NCBI GenBank assembly: GCA_031285605.1
Contig: JAITVW010000129.1
Coordinates: forward strand, 1-6,208
Direction: 5' to 3'
From: Fusobacteriales bacterium
GTDB taxonomy: Bacteria; Fusobacteriota; Fusobacteriia; Fusobacteriales; Leptotrichiaceae
DNA length: 6,208 nt
Each line of letters opens with the position of its first letter. Position 1 is the first letter of the stretch. Positions 1-5,997 of this stretch are shown piece by piece. A program made the translations under genes and the position numbers. The notes beneath the pieces were generated by a model, which ran no database searches, had not been told where the DNA came from, and worked only from the letters and a program-made list of their open reading frames with translations.

Positions 1-347
1 AAATCATACTTCCGGCTAATAGCACATATATTTCAACATTTTGTTTTTTTTATACATCATTTTTTATTTCATATGAAACTCATACTTGTATCTAAAAATA
101 ATATCATATATTTCCTGTAAATAAATATAAAAATACCTTATAATTTCCATAGAAAATTTATTTTAAAATCCAATAATTTTTAAAGTATATTTTTATAAAA
201 TTCAAAATTATAAGACTTTGTAAAATCTCCTTTATAATTGATACATACTCCGCATATTTTATTGTTTTTTTATTTTTAGCTGCATGAGTTATTTTTCTTT
301 TATCTGATATATTTTTTTGAAAAAAATATCTATAATTAATAATCTTA
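1..347. other. AT-rich spacer without a supported gene
   Basis: This stretch is very AT-rich with many homopolymer A and T runs. No frame on either strand combines a ribosome binding site with a credible protein. No tRNA-like or rRNA-like segment is apparent. The main structured element is a perfect A/T palindrome at 309-329 (arms of 10 around a central G). It lies about 18 bases upstream of the flavodoxin promoter -35 box and could act as an UP-element-like or curved segment. The octamer CCGGCTAA occurs at 12-19 and again inside the promoter spacer at 354-361. Confidence 0.6.
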
Positions 348-377
348 TTGACACCGGCTAAAACAGGCTGTTATAAT
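348..377 (+). promoter_or_regulatory. sigma-70/sigma-A promoter of the flavodoxin gene
   Basis: A perfect -35 box TTGACA (348-353) and a perfect -10 box TATAAT (372-377) are separated by 18 bases. Transcription would start near 384, giving an untranslated leader of about 85 bases before the ATG at 469. The DNA just upstream of the -35 box is nearly pure A/T, as in UP elements. The assignment rests on consensus match and orientation only. It is the best promoter-like pair in the 5' spacer. Confidence 0.75.
359..375. promoter_or_regulatory. possible operator palindrome overlapping the flavodoxin promoter
   Basis: AACAG-G-CTGTT (362-372) is a perfect odd-centred palindrome. Allowing one mismatched pair extends it to 359-375 (seven of eight pairs). 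It fills the promoter spacer and runs into the -10 box, where a bound dimeric repressor would block RNA polymerase. It contains the only G/C cluster in this part of the spacer. No regulator is identified, so the operator role is inference. Confidence 0.3.
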
Positions 378-468
378 AATATTACATATACGATTATAAA
401 AAACTTACAAACAGTATAATAAATAACTTGACAAAAATCTTCCAAATATTTTTATTAAGGAGGTCTCC

Positions 469-957
469 ATGAAAATTTTAACTGTCTATTATTCGCTTGA
501 CGGAAATACCCAATTAATTGCCGAACAGATAAAAACCGTCATTAATGGTGATATTTTACGTTTAAAGCCTGTTCATGATAATAATAAAAAAGGAATTTTC
601 AAGTTACTTTCAGGCGGCATACAGGTTTTTAAAAATGAAAAACCCGAACTAAAGCCATTTGATATTAATCCCGCCGAATATGATCTTATATTTATCGGTA
701 CACCTGTATGGGCAGGTTCCTTTGCCCCTGCTCTGAATACTTTTTTAACAAAAAATAAAATACAAAATAAAAATATTGCACTATTCTGCTGTTCCAGAGG
801 AGGCAAAGGAAAAGTCTTCATGAAGTTACACGATATCCTGCATGATAATAATATTATCGGTGAAGCGGAGTTTCTCAGTCCGGTAAAAAACGATCCGAAA
901 GAAGTCAATATAAAAGTAAGAGCATGGGTTGACAAAATTATAGAAAAACTGGATTAA
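469..957 (+). CDS. flavodoxin family protein (FMN-binding, short-chain)
   Basis: This encodes a 162-residue cytoplasmic protein of the flavodoxin superfamily, the usual size for a single alpha/beta flavodoxin domain. The FMN-phosphate loop is visible at residues 9-14 (S-L-D-G-N-T) after the first beta strand. The isoalloxazine-contacting loop is at about 77-83 (G-T-P-V-W-A-G), with Trp81 a likely flavin-stacking residue. A third loop with two cysteines (Cys107-Cys108) followed by S-R-G-G-K-G-K lies at about 106-115. The C-terminal helix carries an R-A-W-V-D-K-I segment typical of clostridial and fusobacterial relatives. The start is set by AAGGAGG (457-463), five bases before the ATG. Two tandem TAA stops end it. 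Such proteins carry low-potential electrons or act as FMN-dependent reductases; partner and substrate cannot be read here. It is monocistronic and convergent with the sorbose operon, with no evident functional link to it. Confidence 0.85.
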   Translation: MKILTVYYSLDGNTQLIAEQIKTVINGDILRLKPVHDNNKKGIFKLLSGGIQVFKNEKPELKPFDINPAEYDLIFIGTPVWAGSFAPALNTFLTKNKIQNKNIALFCCSRGGKGKVFMKLHDILHDNNIIGEAEFLSPVKNDPKEVNIKVRAWVDKIIEKLD

Positions 958-958
958 T

Positions 959-992
959 AAAAAATCCCTCTTAAATTAACGAGGGATTTTTT
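959..992. terminator. bidirectional intrinsic terminator between convergent genes
   Basis: A 12-bp perfect inverted repeat (959-970 with 981-992, G/C core CCCTC/GAGGG) encloses a 10-base loop. It begins two bases after the first flavodoxin stop and includes the second TAA. On the + strand the right arm ends in a T run that continues past 992. On the - strand the A run of the left arm becomes the U-tract, so the element can also end the operon transcript coming from sorE, whose stop is at 1039. Confidence 0.9.
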
Positions 993-1038
993 ATTTTTAA
1001 ATATTCTGTTATTTTTCTAAGATGTTTTGATAAAATAT

Positions 1039-2271
1039 TTATATTTTTTCTGTATTTTTCAGTATATACTCTTCTGCTTTCTTTGACCATATTCCGTTAT
1101 TTTTCTTTAATATTTCTCCAAGCTCGCTGTTCTCATCCTGCATAAGTTTTTCAAGAGCCTTCAGTGAAAATTTTCTCTGTGTATAGACTACTTTTTTCCC
1201 GCCGGCTATTTCAGGCTGATTCAGTGTTGTTTCCGCTACTGCATCAAGACCCAGAATATGAGTTACCACCTTTGCCACGTCTACCTTTTTATCTTCTATA
1301 AGCTTTATTGCTTCACGCATATCATCTGTATTTCCACCGGAAGTCCCTACATAATGTGTAAAATTATAATGTATATCATAAAAATTTATTTCAGCAGAAA
1401 AATCCTTATTCTGCGGTCCTGCAAAAAAGTTCAGACATCCGTCAGGATTCAGAAGTTTTGATCCCTGAGTAACCAGTTCAGGTACCGGAGCAAATATAAA
1501 CACATCATCATATCCTCCCCCGGCTGTTTCTTTGAGATGAGCAACAACATCATCAATTCCGGCTGTATTTACATAATGTACTTTTACTGCTTCCTCTGTC
1601 TTATAAAGCTCGGAAGCTCTCTTTAGTCTTTCTTCATTTACATCTGTTATTACTATATTCTTAGGTTTTATGTCACCATGAAGTGCATAATCTATGGCAA
1701 GAAGACCCATAGGTCCTGTTCCGCCCGATATAAGAAGATTTCCTCCTTCTTTTATTCCCATTTTATGATCATATGTACCTTCTATAAGATGGTAGTTTCC
1801 TTTAAATGCTCCAATTACACAAGATAAAGGCTCTATAAGCGATCCCTCAAAATAAGTTTCTCCGTTATACGGAAGCAGACAGTCCTGTTTCATAACATCA
1901 GCAGGCAGAATAATATATGTAGCATCTCCTCCGCAGTATTGATATGAATATCCCGGACACCATGGTGCATCAGGAAGCTGCAGGTTAGCCTGCACTACAT
2001 ATCTTTCATTCTCCTTATATTTATTTTCCCAGTTTTTCCCGACTTTTATGACTTCACCGCAAAATTCATGCCCTACTATAATTGGTTTTTCTTTTATATT
2101 TTCCGGTGTTTTTTTATGATCCTCACCCTGCTTTGCCAGCTTCCAGGTAGACATACATATACTGTCCGTTACTACAGACATTAATATTTCATCATCATTT
2201 ATTTCCGGCAGCTCAAACTCTTCCAGTCTCAAATCATTTTTGCCATAAAGCCTTACTGCTTTTGTTTTCAT
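1039..2271 (-). CDS. sorE: L-sorbose-1-phosphate reductase (zinc-type MDR family)
   Basis: This is a cytoplasmic medium-chain dehydrogenase that reduces L-sorbose-1-phosphate to D-glucitol-6-phosphate. The length, 410 residues, is as I recall for Klebsiella SorE. The N-terminal GroES-like domain has likely catalytic-zinc ligands Cys39, His68 and Glu69 (in G-H-E-F-C-G-E-V), with Glu147 as a possible fourth. The Rossmann motif G-G-T-G-P-M-G is at residues 183-189. Asp210, ending the second beta strand, suggests a preference for NAD(H) over NADP(H). The structural-zinc lobe lacks the usual four cysteines: only Cys105 and Cys113 occur there. A C-terminal extension after about residue 365 is rich in Lys and Glu. 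The ribosome site AAAGGTGAGG (2279-2288) sets the start. It is the last gene of the operon, 35 bases after the EIID stop, and the bidirectional terminator follows. A general polyol dehydrogenase would be the alternative, but length and neighbours favour SorE. Confidence 0.88.
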   Translation of the reverse strand: MKTKAVRLYGKNDLRLEEFELPEINDDEILMSVVTDSICMSTWKLAKQGEDHKKTPENIKEKPIIVGHEFCGEVIKVGKNWENKYKENERYVVQANLQLPDAPWCPGYSYQYCGGDATYIILPADVMKQDCLLPYNGETYFEGSLIEPLSCVIGAFKGNYHLIEGTYDHKMGIKEGGNLLISGGTGPMGLLAIDYALHGDIKPKNIVITDVNEERLKRASELYKTEEAVKVHYVNTAGIDDVVAHLKETAGGGYDDVFIFAPVPELVTQGSKLLNPDGCLNFFAGPQNKDFSAEINFYDIHYNFTHYVGTSGGNTDDMREAIKLIEDKKVDVAKVVTHILGLDAVAETTLNQPEIAGGKKVVYTQRKFSLKALEKLMQDENSELGEILKKNNGIWSKKAEEYILKNTEKI

Positions 2272-2306
2272 TAGTTATCCTCACCTTTCAAAACTTTACT
2301 GTATAT

Positions 2307-3137
2307 TTACCCAAGAATACCTGACCAATAACCTATAATCCCTACAGCAAACAAGGAAAATATTAATACTATAGGACTTACTTTCTTTTTCAGAAGCTTC
2401 ATCATAAGCATTGTCAGACCCAGAGCCAGTAATCCCGGTACCAGATCATTCAAAATATTCTGCACCGTTGTTACTACCATAGTTCCGTCAGCTCCCGGAG
2501 TTTCTGATACTACCAGTGGTACATTTATTGTAGTCCACTTCGTAACAAGAACTCCCATTATGAACAATCCCAGAATAGTAGCTCCTTCTGTCAGTTTTTG
2601 AAGAATATTTCCTGACAGATCCTTTACTATATCCATTCCTTTTGCTATGCCATATTTCAGACCGAACCATTTCATCGCCAGTCTTACTGCATTAAATGTT
2701 AAAAAGAATACTAAAGGTCCGAGTATAGTTCCTGATAATGCCAATGAAGCACCTATTGCTGCCGTAATTGGTCTTAAAGTCCCCCATACCAGAGGATCTC
2801 CTACTCCTGCCAACGGTCCCATAAGTCCTACTTTCAGACTGTTTATAGTACCGTCGTCTATTTCTGCACCGCTTGCCTTAGCTTCCTCCATGGCAATTGT
2901 TACCCCTATAATCGGTCCGCAGACAGACGGTGTTGTATTGAAGAAAACCAGATGTCTTTTTAATGCTTCTATCTGATCCTCTTTTTTAGAATAAACCCGC
3001 TTTATTGTAGGAATCATATCCACACAGAATGCAAGCCCGTGCATTCTTTCATAATTAAATGAAGCCTGCTGAAAATTTGATCTTATAAAAGTACTTATCA
3101 TATCTTTATGGTTTATCTTAGTTTTTATTTCTGACAT
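2307..3137 (-). CDS. sorM: PTS mannose/sorbose family transporter subunit IID
   Basis: This 276-residue membrane component partners EIIC to form the sugar channel of a mannose/sorbose-class phosphotransferase system. Family hallmarks are F-N-Y-E-R-M-H-G-L-A-F (27-37), H-L-V-F-F-N-T-T-P (62-70) and M-G-P-L-A-G-V-G-D-P (106-115). Hydrophobic stretches lie at about 123-150 and 187-199. The segment after about 233 is hydrophobic and interrupted by a basic cluster (247-252, K-L-L-K-K-K). The polar N-terminus is expected in the cytoplasm. The start is fixed by AGGAGGG (3144-3150), six bases from the ATG. Unlike the tightly packed genes before it, it is preceded by a 271-base non-coding gap, so its translation is not coupled to EIIC. 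Sorbose specificity is inferred from the flanking sorE and sorD homologues. In lactobacillus naming this EIID gene carries a different sor letter. Confidence 0.92.
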   Translation of the reverse strand: MSEIKTKINHKDMISTFIRSNFQQASFNYERMHGLAFCVDMIPTIKRVYSKKEDQIEALKRHLVFFNTTPSVCGPIIGVTIAMEEAKASGAEIDDGTINSLKVGLMGPLAGVGDPLVWGTLRPITAAIGASLALSGTILGPLVFFLTFNAVRLAMKWFGLKYGIAKGMDIVKDLSGNILQKLTEGATILGLFIMGVLVTKWTTINVPLVVSETPGADGTMVVTTVQNILNDLVPGLLALGLTMLMMKLLKKKVSPIVLIFSLFAVGIIGYWSGILG

Positions 3138-3408
3138 TTTATTCCCTCCTGGTATTTTGGCAATTTTCTTAATATTTTTATTGCCTGAATACTTTACTTA
3201 GAATTTCTATTTTATATATAACAAATAATCCGGATAATAAATACTTTGACGGCATTTATCTCTTTATATTTTGAAATTACTCAGTTAAAACATCTCTGAT
3301 TATCTGTATTTCATAAAATCCTGAGTCCAAACCGGTCAAAACACAGTATTGTATCTCATTCACACTTTACCAGCCGTATTATTTAAACGGAGTGAACAGG
3401 ATACAATA
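3138..3408 (-). other. 271-base structured gap between EIIC and EIID genes
   Basis: No protein-coding frame is credible here, although the stretch interrupts an otherwise compact operon. It contains, in transcription order, a long hairpin overlapping the EIIC stop, a possible weak promoter, an AT-rich tract, and the EIID ribosome site. The short sense-strand sequence AAAGTATT occurs twice (inside 3183-3200 and 3235-3252). It also occurs at the sor promoter. I see no U-tract after the hairpin, so it is not an obvious terminator. Confidence 0.6.
3310..3339 (-). promoter_or_regulatory. possible weak internal promoter upstream of sorM
   Basis: Read on the minus strand, TTGACC (3339-3334) is five of six to the -35 consensus. 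After 18 bases comes TATGAA (3315-3310), four of six to the -10 consensus. It would start transcription near 3303, leaving a leader of about 165 bases before EIID. It is much weaker than the two consensus promoters in the window and could be chance in AT-rich DNA. Confidence 0.25.
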
Positions 3409-3410
3409 CT
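3345..3410 (-). repeat. long inverted repeat / sense-strand RNA hairpin at the EIIC stop codon
   Basis: Arms AGTATTGTATC and GATACAATACT (3410-3400 and 3355-3345, minus strand) are perfectly complementary over 11 bp. Further in, TTCAC (3396-3392) pairs with GTGAA (3363-3359). Between them, in the minus-strand RNA, lie one C-A mismatch and two G-U wobbles. The result is a 19-position stem with one mismatch. The plus-strand copy would have two mismatches and one wobble there. An inner stem CCGU/ACGG (3390-3387 with 3377-3374) closes a 9-base loop. The outer arm includes two bases of the EIIC stop codon TAG. With no U-tract after it, a role in mRNA stability or processing fits better than termination. 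Confidence 0.7.
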
Positions 3411-4221
3411 AGTCTTCCAGTTCGTCATCGTATTCTGTGGCAGCGCTGTTTCCCGGTATTGTTTCTGCAACAGTTTTTCCCTGTTTGTAATTAGGATTCA
3501 GCTGTACATATATCAGTGCTATTACCAGTCCTACTACTCCAAATGACAGAAGGCTGAAATTCAGATAACCTCCTACCACGAATCCTAAAAAGAAGAAAGG
3601 CATCAGATATTTTACACTCATCATATTTAGTACCATTGCATAACCTACTACTACTATAAATCCTCCTGCTACTGCCAGTCCGCCTGTTACTACGTCCGGA
3701 ATAAGCGAAAGCATTTTATCTACCATCTCGGCACTTACAAATACCGCTACTATTGTAGATGGTATTGCCACACGCAGTGCCTGAATAAACAATGCACTAA
3801 AATGTAAAAACTCTATTTTTCTAAAATCTGCATTTTCAGCTGCTTTATCTGCTGCATGCTGAAATGCTACGGTAATTGTTCTTGCGAATACTGTAAGCAC
3901 CTGACCGGCTGCTGCCACAGGAAGTGCAATTGCTATTCCCTTTTGTATATCCTGTTTTCCCACTATTACCAGTATTGCCGCTATTACACTCGCCAGTGCC
4001 GAATCAGGAGACTGTGCAGCTCCTATATTCATCCATCCCAAGGCTATCAGTTCCAGAGTTCCTCCCAGGATTACCCCTGTTTTTACGTCTCCCAATATTA
4101 GTCCTACCACTGTACAGGCTATCAGAGGTCTGTGTGTCTGAAATTCATCCAGTACACTTCCCATACCTGCTATACATGAGAATATAAATATTAAGACTAT
4201 TTGTACAATACTTAATTCCAT
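3409..4221 (-). CDS. sorA: PTS mannose/sorbose family transporter subunit IIC
   Basis: This 270-residue polytopic inner-membrane protein is the main sugar-translocating subunit with EIID. Diagnostic family segments are D-E-F-Q-T-H-R-P-L (25-33), G-G-T-L-E-L-I-A-L-G-W-M-N-I-G-A-A (53-69) and the following Q-S-P-D (70-73). Hydrophobic segments lie at about 4-22, 33-62, 76-88, 95-115, 143-163, 176-200 and 205-240. The last 30 residues form a polar, strongly acidic tail (ending D-D-E-L-E-D) that should be cytoplasmic. The start has ribosome site AAGGAGG (4230-4236), eight bases upstream. That site overlaps the TAA stop of EIIB, so the two genes are probably translationally coupled. Its TAG stop lies in the arm of the downstream hairpin. 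Substrate assignment to L-sorbose comes from the operon rather than from residues seen in this protein. Confidence 0.92.
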   Translation of the reverse strand: MELSIVQIVLIFIFSCIAGMGSVLDEFQTHRPLIACTVVGLILGDVKTGVILGGTLELIALGWMNIGAAQSPDSALASVIAAILVIVGKQDIQKGIAIALPVAAAGQVLTVFARTITVAFQHAADKAAENADFRKIEFLHFSALFIQALRVAIPSTIVAVFVSAEMVDKMLSLIPDVVTGGLAVAGGFIVVVGYAMVLNMMSVKYLMPFFFLGFVVGGYLNFSLLSFGVVGLVIALIYVQLNPNYKQGKTVAETIPGNSAATEYDDELED

Positions 4222-4234
4222 TCCCTATTCCTCC

Positions 4235-4723
4235 TTAATTAAAGTGTTCGTTTAATTTTTTTTCAAAATCAACCTGCGGATCAGATATTACTACACGTAA
4301 ATCCAGTTCTACCCCGAGGGCTTTTAATTTACGAAATGCTGCCACGTCTTCTTCGTTTACTGAAACTGCCTTTGTAATTTGGGTTTTCCCATTTTTAAAT
4401 GACATTCCCCCTATATTTATTTTCTTTAACGGTACACCGCTTTCCACCAGCTCCAAAACTTCGCCGGGATTAGTAAAAAGATAAAAAACAGTTTCATTAT
4501 CATATTTAGGATTATTAAAAACTCTTACAGCTTTTTCTACATCCACCACATTTACTTTTATTCCCGGAGGTGCCGCCTGTCTCACAAGAGTTTTTCTGAT
4601 CTCGTCATTATTTACCTCTTTGCTGACTATTATAATTCTGCTTGCATTTGCCTCCTTTGACCAGACTGTGGTTACCTGCCCGTGAATAAGCCTGTCGTCA
4701 ATTCTTGCCAGATTAATTATCAT
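4235..4723 (-). CDS. sorB: PTS mannose/sorbose family transporter subunit IIB
   Basis: This cytoplasmic phosphotransfer subunit of 162 residues accepts phosphate from EIIA and phosphorylates the incoming sugar at the EIIC-EIID complex. The N-terminus holds the family signature A-R-I-D-D-R-L-I-H-G-Q-V (6-17) with His14 as the phosphorylated residue. A second conserved segment N-I-G-G-M-S-F-K-N-G-K (103-113), with Q-I-T just after, is also typical. Length is normal for a free-standing EIIB. The ATG directly abuts the EIIA stop (TAG-ATG, no spacer). Its ribosome site GAGGAGGA (4731-4738) lies inside the EIIA coding end, so ribosomes finishing EIIA can reinitiate here. The gene ends 13 bases before EIIC. 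Confidence 0.93.
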   Translation of the reverse strand: MIINLARIDDRLIHGQVTTVWSKEANASRIIIVSKEVNNDEIRKTLVRQAAPPGIKVNVVDVEKAVRVFNNPKYDNETVFYLFTNPGEVLELVESGVPLKKINIGGMSFKNGKTQITKAVSVNEEDVAAFRKLKALGVELDLRVVISDPQVDFEKKLNEHFN

Positions 4724-5131
4724 CTATAATTCCTCCTCATCCTCTAAAGTCTGATCTCTGAAAGACTTTACAAATTCTTTTCCCGCTTCTTTCATATACG
4801 AAGATGCTTCTTTTGCACTTACAGCTTCCATAGTAGCCAGCTCTGCACAAAGAGGAAGTGATAATCCTGTAAGTACTTCTGCCTTATCATTTTTCATTGC
4901 CAGTACCGCTGCTGCATTATACGGACTTCCTCCAAATAAATCAGTCACTATCAGGACTTCCTCATTTTCTTTTCCTTCAAGTATTTTGTTATACTTTTCT
5001 ATAATATCCTCAGGTCCTTCCCCCTTATGAAATTCCACAGAAAAAAAGTTACTGCATTCCCCTATTACCATTTGTGTTGACTCTAACATTGCTGTTCCGA
5101 TTTTTCCATGTCCTGCCAAGATTACTATCAT
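4724..5131 (-). CDS. sorF: PTS mannose/sorbose family transporter subunit IIA
   Basis: This cytoplasmic EIIA domain protein receives phosphate from HPr and passes it to EIIB. I place the start at the ATG 5129-5131, giving 135 residues, the usual length. The family N-terminus then begins at once (I-V-I-L-A-G-H-G-K-I-G) with phospho-accepting His8. The D-L-F-G-G-S-P-Y-N motif at 64-72 is the second signature. The frame stays open upstream to an ATG at 5174-5176. That adds 15 basic residues with no family match, has no clear ribosome site and lies inside sorD, so I reject it. The chosen start has AAGGAG (5139-5144), seven bases upstream, overlapping the sorD TAA stop. The acidic C-terminus (L-E-D-E-E-E-L) is partly dictated by the overlapping ribosome site of EIIB. 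Confidence 0.92.
   Translation of the reverse strand: MIVILAGHGKIGTAMLESTQMVIGECSNFFSVEFHKGEGPEDIIEKYNKILEGKENEEVLIVTDLFGGSPYNAAAVLAMKNDKAEVLTGLSLPLCAELATMEAVSAKEASSYMKEAGKEFVKSFRDQTLEDEEEL
4731..4738 (-). promoter_or_regulatory. EIIB ribosome binding site embedded in the EIIA coding end
   Basis: GAGGAGGA on the minus strand encodes the Glu run near the EIIA C-terminus. It also sits seven bases before the EIIB ATG, which directly follows the EIIA TAG. This implies translational coupling and a fixed EIIA to EIIB ratio. Confidence 0.8.
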
Positions 5132-5138
5132 AATTTTT

Positions 5139-5144
5139 CTCCTT
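5139..5144 (-). promoter_or_regulatory. EIIA ribosome binding site fused to the sorD stop codon
   Basis: The minus strand reads TAAGGAG, in which the sorD stop TAA (5145-5143) runs into AAGGAG. Seven bases separate it from the ATG at 5129-5131. This site decides the EIIA start against the upstream in-frame ATG at 5174-5176, which lacks one. Confidence 0.8.
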
Positions 5145-5946
5145 ATCCTCTTGTCTTTCCACCTGCTACATTGCATGTTACCCCTGTAATATAGCTTGCT
5201 TTTTCAGATAACAGATAACATACAAAGTCTGCCACTTCTCTTAATTTACCGCTTCTGTTCAATGGTATTGTACTTGTCTTGCTGTATCCTTCCCGCAGCT
5301 GCTCTACTGTTATCCCTCTTGTATAAGCCAGAGCTGTTTCATACTCAATAGTTCTGAGTCCTGTTTCTTCCATTATTCCCGGTGCTACTCCGACTACACG
5401 TACATTATATTTTCCCAGCTCTTTGGCCCATGATCTGGTATAGCTGTTTAATGCCGCTTTTGTCGCTGCATATATACTCTGACCTTCAGAACCTTCAGCT
5501 CCGCTTTCAGAAGACATATTTACTATCACACCGTGTTTTTGATCCACGAATACTTTTCCGACAGCCTGACTAATCAGAAAAACTCCCTTTTGATTTATTG
5601 AAGTCATTTTGTCAAAAGCTGTTTCATCTGCCATATACTTTGATCCTGAATCTTTTGCATCTACCAGAAGCTTCGGTATATTTATTCCGGCGTTATTTAC
5701 CAGACCATCTATTTTTCCGTATTTTTCCATAACCTTTTTTACAAGATTATCTATATCTGCTTTTGAGGAAACGTCTGTTTTTATGTATAAAAGATTCTCA
5801 TGTTCATTTTTTCCCGGATGAATATCTGCATTTACAGTATAAACCCCCAGTTCAAGAAGTTCTTTCACGATGCTCTCTCCGATTCCGGAAGATCCTCCTG
5901 TGACTATTACTGTGCTTCCTTCTAAATTCAACCAATTTTCAGCCAT
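5143..5946 (-). CDS. sorD: sorbitol-6-phosphate 2-dehydrogenase (short-chain dehydrogenase)
   Basis: This 267-residue cytoplasmic classical SDR oxidises D-glucitol-6-phosphate to D-fructose-6-phosphate with NAD+, the last step of the L-sorbose route. The cofactor loop T-G-G-S-S-G-I-G is at 16-23. Asp41, at the end of the second strand, indicates NAD rather than NADP. D-V at 58-59 and N-N-A-G at 84-87 follow. The catalytic tetrad is complete: Asn118, Ser146, Tyr159 and Lys163 (Y-A-A-T-K). The length matches Klebsiella SorD as I recall it. The ribosome site AAAGGAG (5951-5957) lies four bases before the ATG. It is the first gene of the operon behind the consensus promoter, and its stop overlaps the ribosome site of EIIA. 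SDRs are a broad family, so specificity rests on gene order (SDR, EIIA, EIIB, EIIC, EIID, SorE) more than on residues. Confidence 0.88.
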   Translation of the reverse strand: MAENWLNLEGSTVIVTGGSSGIGESIVKELLELGVYTVNADIHPGKNEHENLLYIKTDVSSKADIDNLVKKVMEKYGKIDGLVNNAGINIPKLLVDAKDSGSKYMADETAFDKMTSINQKGVFLISQAVGKVFVDQKHGVIVNMSSESGAEGSEGQSIYAATKAALNSYTRSWAKELGKYNVRVVGVAPGIMEETGLRTIEYETALAYTRGITVEQLREGYSKTSTIPLNRSGKLREVADFVCYLLSEKASYITGVTCNVAGGKTRG

Positions 5947-5976
5947 AATTCTCCTTTCTCACTTTTGTGATTTTTA

Positions 5977-5994
5977 ATTAACATTTGTATTAAC
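5977..5994 (-). repeat. tandem GTTAAT direct repeats over the sor transcription start
   Basis: On the minus strand GTTAAT occurs at 5994-5989 and 5982-5977, 12 bases apart and close to one helical turn. The expected +1 (about 5990-5991) falls within the first copy. That is where a repressor would block initiation. The repeat unit is AT-rich and short, so chance is possible and the operator role is inference. Confidence 0.35.
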
Positions 5995-5997
5995 TTG

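Noticed and set aside
428..456. Second perfect TTGACA close to the flavodoxin start
   Set aside because: The only possible -10 at 17 bases (TTTATT at 451-456) is poor, and transcription would begin at about the ribosome site, leaving no usable leader.
438..464. CTTCC (439-443) could pair with GGAGG (459-463) and hide the flavodoxin ribosome site
   Set aside because: Only five pairs, one of them G-U, with a 15-base AT loop. Too weak to call a regulatory hairpin.
573..935. 120-codon minus-strand open frame inside the flavodoxin gene
   Set aside because: It is antisense to a clear flavodoxin with conserved motifs, has no ribosome site and no recognisable domain.
2647..2976. 109-codon plus-strand open frame inside the EIID gene
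   Set aside because: It is antisense to conserved EIID motifs and resembles a composition shadow of that gene.
3345..3410. Reading the EIIC-proximal inverted repeat as an intrinsic terminator
   Set aside because: The stem is AT-rich and no U-tract follows in the direction of transcription. EIID and sorE downstream need read-through or a separate promoter.
5132..5176. Upstream in-frame ATG adding 15 residues to EIIA
   Set aside because: The extension is basic and unlike the family N-terminus, overlaps the sorD end and has no clear ribosome site. The ATG at 5129-5131 has AAGGAG at good spacing and starts exactly at the family domain.
5959..5970. TCAC-AAAA-GTGA hairpin or CRP-like half sites in the sor leader
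   Set aside because: The stem has four pairs, the half-site spacing (four bases) is wrong for CRP, and the site lies downstream of the promoter near the ribosome site.
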